From Nocardia jejuensis NBRC 103114 (GTDB lineage Bacteria > Actinomycetota > Actinomycetes > Mycobacteriales > Mycobacteriaceae), in the NCBI RefSeq assembly GCF_001613145.1, contig NZ_BDBU01000049.1, positions 1 to 64,000 on the forward strand: a stretch of DNA of 64,000 bases. Direction: 5' to 3'. The notes beneath the pieces are model-generated. The model was given only the letters and a program-made list of their open reading frames with translations, had not been told where the DNA came from and made no database searches. Shown here one piece after another: positions 1-8,234 of the stretch (within the stretch, counting starts at the first letter, position 1; every line of letters starts with the position of its first letter). The translations under genes were made by a program, and so were the position numbers.

Positions 1-215
1 CTCTCTCGTCCCAGCCGGGCTGGATGGCTGTGGTCACCACTCGGGCACTCCAGGACCACCACCCACATGCCCTACTGACCCGCACGCCCTACTGCCCCAA
101 GAGTGCCCCGCACCCCCTCTCCACACCCGACATCCGGCAGACCTGGAAACCGCCGTTTGCGCGGGCACTTCTTCCCTTCTCTTCCAGGCATCTCTTGTCT
201 TTGATCTTGTTATCT
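1..215. other. Left-edge non-coding stretch
   Basis: No supported gene. The stretch is C-rich on the plus strand up to about 150 and then becomes T-rich just before the stop codon of the minus-strand oxidoreductase, so it is the 3' flank of that gene. No convincing terminator hairpin is visible. A 69-codon open frame exists here but has no ribosome binding site or recognisable domain. Confidence 0.4.
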
Positions 216-1694
216 TTAACTCTTATCCCCTAACTCCCACCATTCCCCACCCCCGAACCACCCCGGAACCACATCCCGCACAAACGAACTGATGCACTCC
301 GCAGTAGGCCCCGAGAGAACCTCACCGACAAAGTAGATCCCACCCCTCCCCTGAACACCTTCCACCCGCCCGAACCACCCATCCCGCATCGCAGCCGCAC
401 TGGGATACACCGGCCACTCCGCAACAGTCTCCGCAACCAACTCCGCATCCTCGAACAGGAACAAGCTGTCTCTCGCCACAGCCCACGCCTCGGCATCCGA
501 GACAGACAGATCAGAGTTGCTGAACCCCACCCAATACGCCCCCGGGTGCTGCTTGTTGACAGCCGTGATCCGATGCATGGCCTGCGCGGGATCGGTATCT
601 GTGTAGCTGCCGTAGGGATCGATCACCCAGAACCCCAGAGGTTCATCGGCTCCGGCGCGACGGGGAAACGTGATCAGCTCACCCGGTACCCGAAACAGGT
701 AACTGCGAGTCCACGCCCGCGGACAGTTCCGTTCGGAGAAGAGTTCGTGGATGTCCCCAGCCGGGAACATGTCCCGGATCTGCGCCGGTCTCGCGGTGAT
801 GATCACCCGTGAAAAGGTCCGGGTGCGCTCGACTCCATCGGCCGTGTAGGTGAGCAGGACTTCCCCGTCACGCACCGGCTCGACGCGGGTCACCCTGCTG
901 TTCAACGACACCTGCAGCCGACACTCCTCGACGATCCTCCGCAGCATCGTGATGAACCCCTGCCGGAAGCTCCGACTGACCGGCCGCCGCGAACTCATTT
1001 GCGCGATCAGGGTTTCCGGCATGCGCGTCAGCAACTCCTCTCGCTGTGCCGGGTAGGCGGAGAGCAGCATTTTCGCCAGCTGTGACACGTGCCCGGAAAT
1101 GTGCGCGTTGATATTGATGACCGTCTCGGCAGGCTGCCGCGGGCGGCGCATGTTCGAGTAGAGCGTCAGACCCTGCAGGATCTCCCCCACCAGGGGCGCG
1201 TGGCGAGTCCGGTATGTCTCCCAGGTCTCGCCGGGGGTCCGGTCGAAGTCCAGTCCGGCCAGGCCCGGGCCACGCCTGTTCCGCACCGCTCGTTCGATGA
1301 TGTTCCAGGCCTGGCACAGCTGATCCACGGCTTGCTCGGGTGTCAGCATTCCGAGCAGAGGCACGAAGTGCGGCGGAATCGCTATCTGCGGCTTGCCCGA
1401 TTCGGATCTCGACACGAAGTACAGGATCTCGGTCTGCAGTTCCGTGCCGAACCTGCTGGTCAACTCGTCGATGGCGGTTCCTGCGATGTCCGCACCGAAA
1501 TCCTGCTGCACGATGAGGTGCGACTGGAAGTCGTAGACATCCCCGTCCAGGGTGACGGTTTCGCAGTATCCACCCAATTGTGGACCCGCTTCGAAGATTT
1601 CGATATTCCGGTAGCCGAGATCACGCAGCTTCGCCGCCGTGATGATTCCGCTTTGACCGGCGCCGACAATGCACACGGGTGCCGAGAGATCCAT
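216..1694 (-). CDS. FAD/NAD(P)-dependent oxidoreductase, amine-oxidase-like fold
   Basis: A 492-residue flavoprotein. Residues 7-16 form the N-terminal beta strand and dinucleotide-binding GxGxxG turn (GAGQSG, 11-16), followed by an acidic residue at the end of the second strand (IFEAG, about 35) that would bind the FAD ribose. The motif GGYC after this matches the GG doublet of flavin amine oxidases and related desaturases. Near the C terminus, IYFVGEVLSG resembles the second FAD-contacting motif. There is no signal peptide or membrane segment. The ATG start has a strong ribosome binding site (AAGGAG, 5 nt spacer) and its own promoter, so it need not be co-transcribed with the ParA gene 150 nt upstream. 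Family membership is clear; the substrate is unknown. A role in oxidising a polyketide is possible but unsupported by position. Confidence 0.85.
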   Translation of the reverse strand: MDLSAPVCIVGAGQSGIITAAKLRDLGYRNIEIFEAGPQLGGYCETVTLDGDVYDFQSHLIVQQDFGADIAGTAIDELTSRFGTELQTEILYFVSRSESGKPQIAIPPHFVPLLGMLTPEQAVDQLCQAWNIIERAVRNRRGPGLAGLDFDRTPGETWETYRTRHAPLVGEILQGLTLYSNMRRPRQPAETVININAHISGHVSQLAKMLLSAYPAQREELLTRMPETLIAQMSSRRPVSRSFRQGFITMLRRIVEECRLQVSLNSRVTRVEPVRDGEVLLTYTADGVERTRTFSRVIITARPAQIRDMFPAGDIHELFSERNCPRAWTRSYLFRVPGELITFPRRAGADEPLGFWVIDPYGSYTDTDPAQAMHRITAVNKQHPGAYWVGFSNSDLSVSDAEAWAVARDSLFLFEDAELVAETVAEWPVYPSAAAMRDGWFGRVEGVQGRGGIYFVGEVLSGPTAECISSFVRDVVPGWFGGGEWWELGDKS

Positions 1695-1717
1695 GAGGAC
1701 TCCTTCAGGATCAACAA

Positions 1718-1747
1718 ATTATCGGCGGCACGGCGGGACAGAGTCAA
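1718..1747 (-). promoter_or_regulatory. Sigma70-type promoter of the FAD oxidoreductase gene
   Basis: Read on the minus strand, a -35 box TTGACT (1742-1747) is followed after 18 nt by a -10 box GATAAT (1718-1723), five of six matches to each consensus. The -10 box ends 23 nt before the ATG, leaving a leader of about 17 nt that holds the AAGGAG ribosome binding site. It is the clearest housekeeping-type promoter in the window. Confidence 0.65.
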
Positions 1748-1844
1748 TGCCCGGAAAACGGTCTGCGACACGCGAAAACCGACCACACGGGCCTGTGGGC
1801 GAACCCGTGCGGTCGGCGAAGAGCGTGTCGGCCCGAGAAGGTGC

Positions 1845-2669
1845 TCAGCGGCCGGAGCGGGCGATGACCTCCTTGGCCAATGCCCGGTACTGATCGGCAC
1901 CCGTGGACGAGGGCGCCCAACTGGTGATCGGTTCGCCGGCGATGCTGGCGTCGGGGAAACGGACCGTGCGCGAGATCATGGTGTCGTAGACCTTGTCGCC
2001 GAAGACTTCCACGACCCGCGCCTGAACCTGACGCGAATGCAGCAGGCGGCGGTCGTACATGGTCACGACGATCCCGAAGAGGTTGAGCGCGGGATTCAGT
2101 CTGTCGCGGACCTTCTCCATGGTGTCGTTGAGCAGGGCGAGGCCGCGGAGCGAGAAGAACTCGCACTCCATCGGAATGATCACGCCGTCCGCGCACGCGA
2201 GTGCGTTCACCGTGAGCAGGCTCAGCGAGGGCTGGCAGTCGATGAGGATGTAGTCGTACCGGTCCCGGACGGGATCCAGTGCCCGCCGCAACGCCTGCTC
2301 GCGACCGACCTCGTTGACGAGCTGAATCTCCGTGGCGGACAGGTCGATATTGCTCGGCAGCAGATCCATTCTCTCGACGCCGGTCCGCAGCAGCACGTCG
2401 TCGATCGAGGGCGCCGATTTCCCGAGCAGGTCGTACACCGTCAATTCGAGTTCGTTGACGGCCACACCCAGCCCGGCCGACAGCGCACCCTGCGGATCGA
2501 GATCCACCAGCAGCACCCGCAGGCCCTGCTCCGCCAGTGCGGCACCGAGATTGATGGTCGACGTGGTCTTACCGACCCCGCCCTTCTGATTGCACAGCGC
2601 GACGATCTGCGCCTGACCAGTGGCGACGTCCACGTCCCTGGATCGCTCGAAAGCGCTCACGGTACTCAC
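1845..2669 (-). CDS. ParA-family (MinD/ParA/Soj) ATPase
   Basis: A 274-residue cytoplasmic ATPase. The deviant Walker A motif KGGVGKTT (about 29-36) with its signature lysine, the following STINLGAALAE helix, the LLVDLDPQGALS segment and a later IDCQPSLS segment are diagnostic of ParA/Soj proteins, which dimerise on ATP and move DNA or protein cargo. A short N-terminal tail (SAFERSRD) precedes the fold. I chose the GTG at 2669; a TTG three codons upstream is also open. No parB, scpA or smc gene and no parS-like site are near, so this is an orphan ParA whose cargo is unknown. It is followed by the FAD oxidoreductase gene on the same strand, which has its own promoter. Confidence 0.85.
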   Translation of the reverse strand: MSTVSAFERSRDVDVATGQAQIVALCNQKGGVGKTTSTINLGAALAEQGLRVLLVDLDPQGALSAGLGVAVNELELTVYDLLGKSAPSIDDVLLRTGVERMDLLPSNIDLSATEIQLVNEVGREQALRRALDPVRDRYDYILIDCQPSLSLLTVNALACADGVIIPMECEFFSLRGLALLNDTMEKVRDRLNPALNLFGIVVTMYDRRLLHSRQVQARVVEVFGDKVYDTMISRTVRFPDASIAGEPITSWAPSSTGADQYRALAKEVIARSGR

Positions 2670-3064
2670 GATCCGCAAACGTTTCCGCTCGGAGCCGCCC
2701 CTGACTCACTCTGACCGCTAGGCCTTTCAACAGGCCACCGATAGTTTGCCGACATGTCGCTAGGCTAGTCCCGCAAACCCGAAACCGTTCAACACGCCGC
2801 ATGAGTCATTGCTCACGAACCGCCGATAAGACCACGCTGACCTGGCGATTTATCGAGAAACAAGCCGTCACAGACAATTACGGCACCGAGCATGTCGTAA
2901 TGCCGAGGGACGCATACGCCGTCGGGTTCGGGAGTGACACCGATCAGACGGGACGAGCCGGAACGGACTGAGGGTGGTGCACACGCGAGCCCAACCACCC
3001 GCGCGCACCCGACCGCGCGGCGACCGAGGTCCCGACTCCGCCCCCGCACGAAATCGTCACGCTC
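2670..3064. promoter_or_regulatory. Intergenic region upstream of the ParA gene
   Basis: No supported gene in 395 nt. On the minus strand, TTGAAC (2787-2792), a 19-nt spacer and TAGCCT (2762-2767) form a possible promoter for the ParA gene about 90 nt ahead of its start. A small inverted repeat (2721-2736, five-base arms) lies between promoter and start, and an imperfect palindrome around AAACGTTT sits directly before the start codon. The right half is the 3' flank of the SemiSWEET-like gene. Confidence 0.35.
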
Positions 3065-3352
3065 TCAGTGGATCTCAGCCTCGCTACGCCGAGCCAGGAC
3101 CACGTACCGCAGGTACCAGATCAACATCAGCGCCGAGCTCAGCGTGTGGAACAGGTGTAGTGCCCAGATCGGGCCCGGCGGCAAATGCAGCACGTACACC
3201 ATGTAGATGATGTTGCCGATGTTGGCGAGGGCGATATTGCTCGGACTGTAGGAGCTCACGTCTTTCGTGCGTACCGCCTTCACCAACATCGGCAGTGTGC
3301 TGGAGGCGAAGACCGCGGTCGCGACCGCACCCGCAACCACGGGAACCTCCAC
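3065..3352 (-). CDS. Small PQ-loop / SemiSWEET-like membrane protein
   Basis: A 95-residue protein with three predicted hydrophobic segments (about 3-21, 39-56, 66-86), the size and topology of a bacterial SemiSWEET half-transporter, which dimerises in the membrane to move small sugars or related solutes. The segment SSTLPMLVKAVRTKDVSSYS (about 17-36) follows the PQ-loop family pattern of a proline, a lysine and an RTK-D/S-SS loop. Here LPM replaces the usual LPQ. It starts with GTG six nucleotides after the stop codon of the DUF4242 gene, so the two are almost certainly one operon. The family assignment is moderately firm; the transported compound is unknown. Confidence 0.65.
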   Translation of the reverse strand: MEVPVVAGAVATAVFASSTLPMLVKAVRTKDVSSYSPSNIALANIGNIIYMVYVLHLPPGPIWALHLFHTLSSALMLIWYLRYVVLARRSEAEIH

Positions 3353-3358
3353 GTCTAC

Positions 3359-3631
3359 CTACCCGGCGGTGTGGGGGCCGAATTCGTTGGCCACCACCGA
3401 GACGACGTTCGCGGGGAAACCGCCGCGGCGGGCGTGCTCGCGGATGGCGTCCTCGTCATCGCTCTCGTGCAGGCAGTAGATCTTGTCACCGGCGACGAAG
3501 CTGGTGATCCACGTGTAGGGAACACCGAGCGAGGCCATTGCGGCATTGGACTTCTGGGCGATGGCGGCGAGATCTGCCTCGGTGAGGTCCGCCGCGCCGG
3601 GGATTTCCCGTTCGATGAGGAAGCGCTTCAT
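3359..3631 (-). CDS. DUF4242 family small protein
   Basis: A 90-residue soluble protein matching the DUF4242 pattern: an opening strand (FLIEREIPGA), a central W-I-T-S-F-V-A-G-D-K-I-Y-C-L-H segment at about 40-56, and an EDAIREHARRGGFPANVVSVV stretch at about 60-80. This is a ferredoxin-like alpha/beta fold of unproven function; some relatives are annotated as metal-binding. The ATG start is weakly preceded by AGGA 12 nt upstream. It is the first gene of a two-gene operon with the SemiSWEET-like gene and is divergent from the LAL regulator, with 196 nt between the starts. Confidence 0.7.
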   Translation of the reverse strand: MKRFLIEREIPGAADLTEADLAAIAQKSNAAMASLGVPYTWITSFVAGDKIYCLHESDDEDAIREHARRGGFPANVVSVVANEFGPHTAG

Positions 3632-3814
3632 GAGGGTTCGGTCCTGTCGTGTCGTTCGTCGGAGTTGTGTCTCGCGGCCTCTGGATGGCGACCGGTGACT
3701 ACTACGGTCGGCTATCCGGACGCGAAGGTCATGGGGAGTGATTCCCTATCTTCGATCCGGTGGCCCGGTCGGCCCGCTCGGGTAACAGCGCTGGTCGGGC
3801 GAGATTCGGGCCGG

Positions 3815-3820
3815 TAATAT
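3815..3820 (+). promoter_or_regulatory. -10 box TAATAT giving a nearly leaderless regulator mRNA
   Basis: TAATAT ends 7 nt before the GTG (3828) of the LAL regulator, so transcription would begin within about 4 nt of the start codon. No purine-rich ribosome binding site precedes the gene, which fits leaderless translation. The -35 region (TGGTCG at 3792-3797, 17-nt spacer) is poor. Confidence 0.4.
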
Positions 3821-3827
3821 CCACCCT

Positions 3828-6413
3828 GTGATGCTCACCGAGCGCGAGTACGAGCTCGGAGAGCTCGCGACTCTGGCAACCGCGGCGCGCGCCGGACAGG
3901 GCGCGGCCGTTCTGGTCTGCGGTGAATCCGGTGGCGGCAAGACCTCGTTCGTCGAGGCGTTCCTCGAACGCCACGACGCGAACGGCAGAGTGCTGTGGGG
4001 AGCGTGCGATCCGCTGTCCACTCCCAGACCGCTGGGACCACTGCACGATCTCGCACCTCGCCTCGACGGCGCGACGCAGGCGCTGCTGCGGAACGGCGAT
4101 CAGCCCTACGACATCTTCGCGGCGGTGTTCGAGGACCTGCGGACCGAGCCGACGATCCTGGTGCTCGACGACCTGCACTGGGCCGATCAGGGCACCATCG
4201 ACCTGTTCCGGTTCCTGCTGCGGCGGGCGGCACAGACCCCTTTGCTGCTGATCGGGATCGCGCGCGATGACGAAGTGGGCGTGACGCATCCGCTGCGCGG
4301 ACTGCTCGGCGATGTCGCGCGGTCACCGCACGCCCGATCATTGACATTGCCGCCGCTGAGCCTGGGCGCGGTGACGACGCTGGCCGCGGACCGGGACGTG
4401 GATCCGGAGTGGCTGCACCGGGTTACGGGCGGGAACGCGTTCTTCGTCTGCGAGATGCTGGACCACCGCACGGGTGAGCTGCCGACCACGGTCCGGGATG
4501 CGATTCTGGCTCGCACGGCCGGACTCGATGTTCCGGCATGGGATCTGCTGCATCTGCTCACCTGCGCGCCGGGAGCGATCGCGGATCATCTGCTCACCGA
4601 TCTGGGAGTGACACTGCCGGCGCTGCGCGCACTCGACGACGCGAAGCTGATCCGGCGCAACGATCGCGGCGTGGCGTTCCGGCACGATCTGTGCCGGTTG
4701 GCCGTCACCAGCGTGATTCCGCCCGGGGCCGAGCCGGGTTTGCATCGGCGGTTCATCGACGCGCATTACGCGGCGGCGCATCCCGATCCGGCGGTGATCA
4801 CCCATCATGCCCTCGGGGCCGGTGACCGGGTGCTGATCAGCGAGGCGGCCGCCGACGCGGGCCGGGCCTCGGCCCGGTCGGGGGCGCACACCCAGGCGAC
4901 CGAGTTCTTCCGGATCGCGCTGGATCAGCATCGGCTCCCGAGCGAGACGGAGGCCGAGCTGCTGGAACTGCTTGCCGCCGAGTACTACCTGACCGATCAG
5001 CTCGACGATGCGATCGTGTCCTGCCGACGGGCGATGGAGTTGCGCGAGGCCATGAGCGCCCGCGTGGCGGTGAGCGCGGATCATCACGCGCTCGCGGTGT
5101 ACGAGTGGTACAACTCCAACCGCCGGGCCGCCGACGACCATGTCGCCGCGGCTATTTCGGTGCTCGACGCCGACGCGGGAACCGATGAGCCGGTGCTGCT
5201 CGCGCGAGTAGGGCACGCGTTCGCACTACAGGCTTTCCTGGCGGTTCAGGCGAGCCGGCTCGATTCCGCGACGCAACTGCTCGAGCGAGCCCGCGAGATC
5301 GCCGCCAAGGCAGAGGATCCCGCGCTGCGGGTGCGGGTCTCGCTGATCGAGGGGTACTGCGCGGTCCTGGGCGGACAGCAGATCGCACGCCACGAACTGC
5401 TGGAGGTCCTCGCGGCCGGGCCCGAGCACATCGACGAGGTCTACTCCAGCGGCTACACGAACCTGTCCTTCTTCGACGTCGAACAGCGCCGACTCGACGC
5501 GGCCGCGGACCTGCTCGAGGTGTGCATCCCACTCATGGTCGAGCACGACCTGCCGGTGTGCCGTGTAGTGCAACTGGGTTCGCGCAGCCGATTGAAGCTG
5601 CTCGTCGGGGATTGGAACGGCGCGATCGCGGATGCCGACTCGGTGCTCGACAGTCCCAGCGCGCCACTGGCCCGGGGATGGCCGCTGCTGATTCGAGCGA
5701 TGGTGGCCTTGCGCCGGTCCGGGGACGACGGCGGCGGTATCGAGGAAGCGTGGCGGCTCGCCTGCCGATACGGGGAGCCCGTGCGAATGCTGCCGGTGGC
5801 GGCGGCGATCGTGGAGAAGACGTGGCTGACCGGGGTGGCCGACGCGCGCCTGGACGAGTGCCGGGCACTGCTGGGCACGGTGCCGATCACCGGGCTCGAA
5901 TGGGCGCGTGGGGAATTGGCGATGTGGCTGCGACGGATCGGCGACGACACCGCGACCGCGGAGGTGGCCGAGCCCTATCGGCTGCTGGCCCAGGGCCGGT
6001 TCGAGGATGCGGCGAACGCGTTCGAACGGCTGTCGACGCCGTACGACGCCGCCCTCGCCTTGGCGGAGTCGGGCGAGTCGGGGCTCGCGCGGCGGGCGCT
6101 GGATATTCTCGATCGGCTCGGAGCCGACGCGGTGGCGGGCAAGGTGCGCTTCGAGTTGAGAGCCGCTGGGGCGCGCGATGTCCCGGCGCCGCGACGGGCC
6201 ACCACCCGGGCCAATCCAGCCGGTCTGACCACCCGGCAGATCGAGGTGCTGCGACTACTCGAGACCGGCCTCACCAATGCCGAACTGGCCGAGCGGCTCT
6301 ATCTTTCGGTGAAGACCGTCGACCATCACGTGTCGGCGATTCTGACCAAGTTGCAGGTCACCAAGCGCCGGGACGCGGTGCGGCGAGCCCGGGAGACGGG
6401 GATTCTGGGCTGA
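3828..6413 (+). CDS. Large ATP-binding LuxR-family (LAL) transcriptional regulator
   Basis: An 861-residue regulator. The N-terminal AAA ATPase has Walker A GESGGGKT at 32-39 and Walker B ending DDLHWAD at 114-120. A long helical, TPR-like middle follows. A C-terminal LuxR helix-turn-helix occupies about 799-855 (LTTRQIEVLRLLETGLTNAE, then LYLSVKTVDHHVS). This architecture and length (800-1100 residues) define LAL activators such as those controlling macrolide and polyene clusters. The start is GTG 3828, with ATG 3831 directly after it as an equal alternative; the -10 box suggests leaderless expression. It is divergent from DUF4242 and converges on the diguanylate cyclase with a 27-nt gap. 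It may activate the PKS about 11 kb away, but a local unrelated role is equally possible. Confidence 0.9.
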   Translation: MMLTEREYELGELATLATAARAGQGAAVLVCGESGGGKTSFVEAFLERHDANGRVLWGACDPLSTPRPLGPLHDLAPRLDGATQALLRNGDQPYDIFAAVFEDLRTEPTILVLDDLHWADQGTIDLFRFLLRRAAQTPLLLIGIARDDEVGVTHPLRGLLGDVARSPHARSLTLPPLSLGAVTTLAADRDVDPEWLHRVTGGNAFFVCEMLDHRTGELPTTVRDAILARTAGLDVPAWDLLHLLTCAPGAIADHLLTDLGVTLPALRALDDAKLIRRNDRGVAFRHDLCRLAVTSVIPPGAEPGLHRRFIDAHYAAAHPDPAVITHHALGAGDRVLISEAAADAGRASARSGAHTQATEFFRIALDQHRLPSETEAELLELLAAEYYLTDQLDDAIVSCRRAMELREAMSARVAVSADHHALAVYEWYNSNRRAADDHVAAAISVLDADAGTDEPVLLARVGHAFALQAFLAVQASRLDSATQLLERAREIAAKAEDPALRVRVSLIEGYCAVLGGQQIARHELLEVLAAGPEHIDEVYSSGYTNLSFFDVEQRRLDAAADLLEVCIPLMVEHDLPVCRVVQLGSRSRLKLLVGDWNGAIADADSVLDSPSAPLARGWPLLIRAMVALRRSGDDGGGIEEAWRLACRYGEPVRMLPVAAAIVEKTWLTGVADARLDECRALLGTVPITGLEWARGELAMWLRRIGDDTATAEVAEPYRLLAQGRFEDAANAFERLSTPYDAALALAESGESGLARRALDILDRLGADAVAGKVRFELRAAGARDVPAPRRATTRANPAGLTTRQIEVLRLLETGLTNAELAERLYLSVKTVDHHVSAILTKLQVTKRRDAVRRARETGILG

Positions 6414-6440
6414 GCCGGGTCAGAGATACAGGTCGCCGCA

Positions 6441-7586
6441 TCACCCCGGGAAGCGGGAAAGCTTCAGGAAACGGCCGGGGCGATGATGGGCCAGTCGTTC
6501 GGGATCGGCGGGTGAGAGCGTGCCCGCGACCACGACGGCGTCCCCGCCCTGCTGCTTCGCCTGGTACATCGCCTGATCCGCGGACCGGATGACCTCGCGC
6601 AGCGAGCACCGGTTGCGCTCACCGGCCACGTCCCGGTTCACCAGTGCGAGTCCGATACTCGCGGTGACCGAGATCGATCCGATCGGTTCGGCAACGGCGC
6701 AGCGCAGGCGGTCCGCCGCCGCCAACGCCGAATCGGCGGGCAGCCGGACGATGATCGCGAATTCCTCACCGCCGAACCGGGACACGATGCTCCCTGCGGG
6801 CGCTGCTCTGCGCAGGCGGTCGGCGGTGCGCACCAGAACGTCGTCACCGGCACAGTGTCCGAAGGTGTCGTTGACCACCTTGAAGCGGTCCAGGTCGATC
6901 ATCAGGACGCCGAGGGGCACCGGTGTGCGGCGCGCGAGCATCGGCGCGGCGTGATAGTCGAGCCCGCGCCGGCTCAGCAGCATCGTCAGTGGGTCCGACA
7001 GCATTTCGCTGCGCAGCACCCAGTAGCAGAATTGCAGCCCGGGCGGCACGACGACGGCGGCGGCCATTCCCAGCATCATGACGACCGCGGAGGTGGTGTC
7101 ACCGCTGCCGAACAGCGGCGCGGCGAAGACCCCCACCGAGCCCATCGACCATACGGTGTGCGCGGCAAGGACTTTGGGGCTGTGAAAGGCGCTGACGTAG
7201 ACGCCGACGATCAACAGCAGAATCGTCCCCACCGAGCGGATCGCGTATCCGGTACTCACGGCGCACATCACGGTGACGCACCCGTCCGCCGCCGCGACCA
7301 ACGCCAGCGACGCGCGCTTACCCGGCCAGGGCAGCACCAGCCAGTGCGCCGCCCAGGCGATTCCCCCGGCAATGAGAATCCACAGCACCGTACGGCCCAG
7401 ATGTGTGCTCGGCCCGGCCGGTGACAACACCGTGAGCACACCGATCATCGGCGCGGCCAATCCGGACCATCCGATCGCGACCTTCAGTATGCCGAGCGCC
7501 GATCTGGACGCGATCGCGTCCACGACCCACTGATAGTCGACGTCCTCACGCCACCATTCCCGAAGCAAACGCAGATCAACCCACAT
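6441..7586 (-). CDS. Membrane-bound diguanylate cyclase (GGDEF domain)
   Basis: A 381-residue protein making cyclic di-GMP from two GTP. The N-terminal half holds about five or six hydrophobic segments (about 32-170) and acts as a membrane sensor of unrecognised type. The C-terminal GGDEF domain (about 205-365) contains DLDRFKVVNDTFGHCAGD and the active-site loop GGEEF at 272-276. The inhibitory I-site (RxxD, five residues before GGEEF) is replaced by PAGS, so product inhibition is probably lost. There is no EAL domain. I chose ATG 7586 because it has a strong ribosome binding site; a longer open frame to 8030 would run over the divergent DUF1801 gene. The 259 nt between the two divergent starts hold no other gene. 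Confidence 0.9.
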   Translation of the reverse strand: MWVDLRLLREWWREDVDYQWVVDAIASRSALGILKVAIGWSGLAAPMIGVLTVLSPAGPSTHLGRTVLWILIAGGIAWAAHWLVLPWPGKRASLALVAAADGCVTVMCAVSTGYAIRSVGTILLLIVGVYVSAFHSPKVLAAHTVWSMGSVGVFAAPLFGSGDTTSAVVMMLGMAAAVVVPPGLQFCYWVLRSEMLSDPLTMLLSRRGLDYHAAPMLARRTPVPLGVLMIDLDRFKVVNDTFGHCAGDDVLVRTADRLRRAAPAGSIVSRFGGEEFAIIVRLPADSALAAADRLRCAVAEPIGSISVTASIGLALVNRDVAGERNRCSLREVIRSADQAMYQAKQQGGDAVVVAGTLSPADPERLAHHRPGRFLKLSRFPG

Positions 7587-7590
7587 GTAC

Positions 7591-7598
7591 TTCCCCTC
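7591..7598 (-). promoter_or_regulatory. Ribosome binding site GAGGGGAA deciding the cyclase start
   Basis: On the minus strand GAGGGGAA lies 4 nt before the ATG at 7586. This fixes the start inside a longer open frame that otherwise extends to 8030. Confidence 0.6.
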
Positions 7599-7845
7599 GG
7601 AACCGGACGAACCCACCGCTGCGGCCGAGCAATATCCGGTCACTCCCCCGAGTCGGGCCGGATACCGCAGTCTATTCAGGCCGTGATGCGACGACCGCAT
7701 GACTGTAATCCAAGTCACACTCCGGGAAATTCGGTCACCCGGAAGCCCTCGGCGGTGTCGATCGCACGCTGCCGCCGTCACGTGTGATAGCAAGATCGTG
7801 TAGTCGGCACATACGCGAACTCGATGCTCAGGACAGGAATCGGCT

Positions 7846-8226
7846 ATGAGCAATGCGTCCGAGGAAGTCGATCGGCGAATCGAAGAGCTCGGTGATTGGC
7901 GGGGTGAGACGCTGGCTCGGGTTCGGGAGCTGATCAAAGCCGCGGTTCCGGATGTGGTCGAGGAATTGAAGTGGAAGAAGGCCACGAATCCCGGGGTGCC
8001 GACATGGTCGTGCGATGGGCTCATCTGCACCGGGGAGCCGTATCAGAAGGTCGTGAAGCTGACCTTTGCCAAAGGGGCTGCGCTGGAGGATCCGGCGGGG
8101 CTGTTCAACTCGAGCCTCGATGGCAAAGTCAGGCGGGCGATCGATATTCGGCAGGACGAGGCGATCGACGAGGACGCGCTACAGGAGCTGTTCCGGGCAG
8201 CGGTCGCGGTGAATCGCTCGAAATAG
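7846..8226 (+). CDS. DUF1801 domain protein
   Basis: A 126-residue soluble protein with the DUF1801 pattern: an N-terminal helix (EEVDRRIEEL), a central VVEELKWKKATNPGVPTW strand-turn, a VVKLTFAKGAALEDP strand and a C-terminal RRAIDIRQDEAIDEDALQEL helix. The fold is small and alpha/beta, its biochemical role is unknown, and such proteins are common single genes in actinomycetes. The ATG has AGGA 8 nt upstream. It is divergent from the cyclase and converges on the LLM oxidoreductase with an 8-nt gap, so it stands alone. Confidence 0.8.
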   Translation: MSNASEEVDRRIEELGDWRGETLARVRELIKAAVPDVVEELKWKKATNPGVPTWSCDGLICTGEPYQKVVKLTFAKGAALEDPAGLFNSSLDGKVRRAIDIRQDEAIDEDALQELFRAAVAVNRSK

Positions 8227-8234
8227 GGCGGTGC

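Noticed and set aside
24..233. 69-codon open frame at the left edge
   Set aside because: No ribosome binding site, odd composition, and it overlaps the end of the oxidoreductase gene.
1089..2714. 541-codon plus-strand open frame
   Set aside because: It is antisense to the FAD oxidoreductase and ParA genes and shows no family similarity.
2670..2830. parS-like centromere site near the ParA gene
   Set aside because: The palindrome around AAACGTTT does not match the parS consensus (GTTTCACGTGAAAC), and no ParB gene is present.
7587..8030. Upstream extension of the diguanylate cyclase frame
   Set aside because: It would overlap the divergent DUF1801 gene, and the ATG at 7586 has a strong ribosome binding site.
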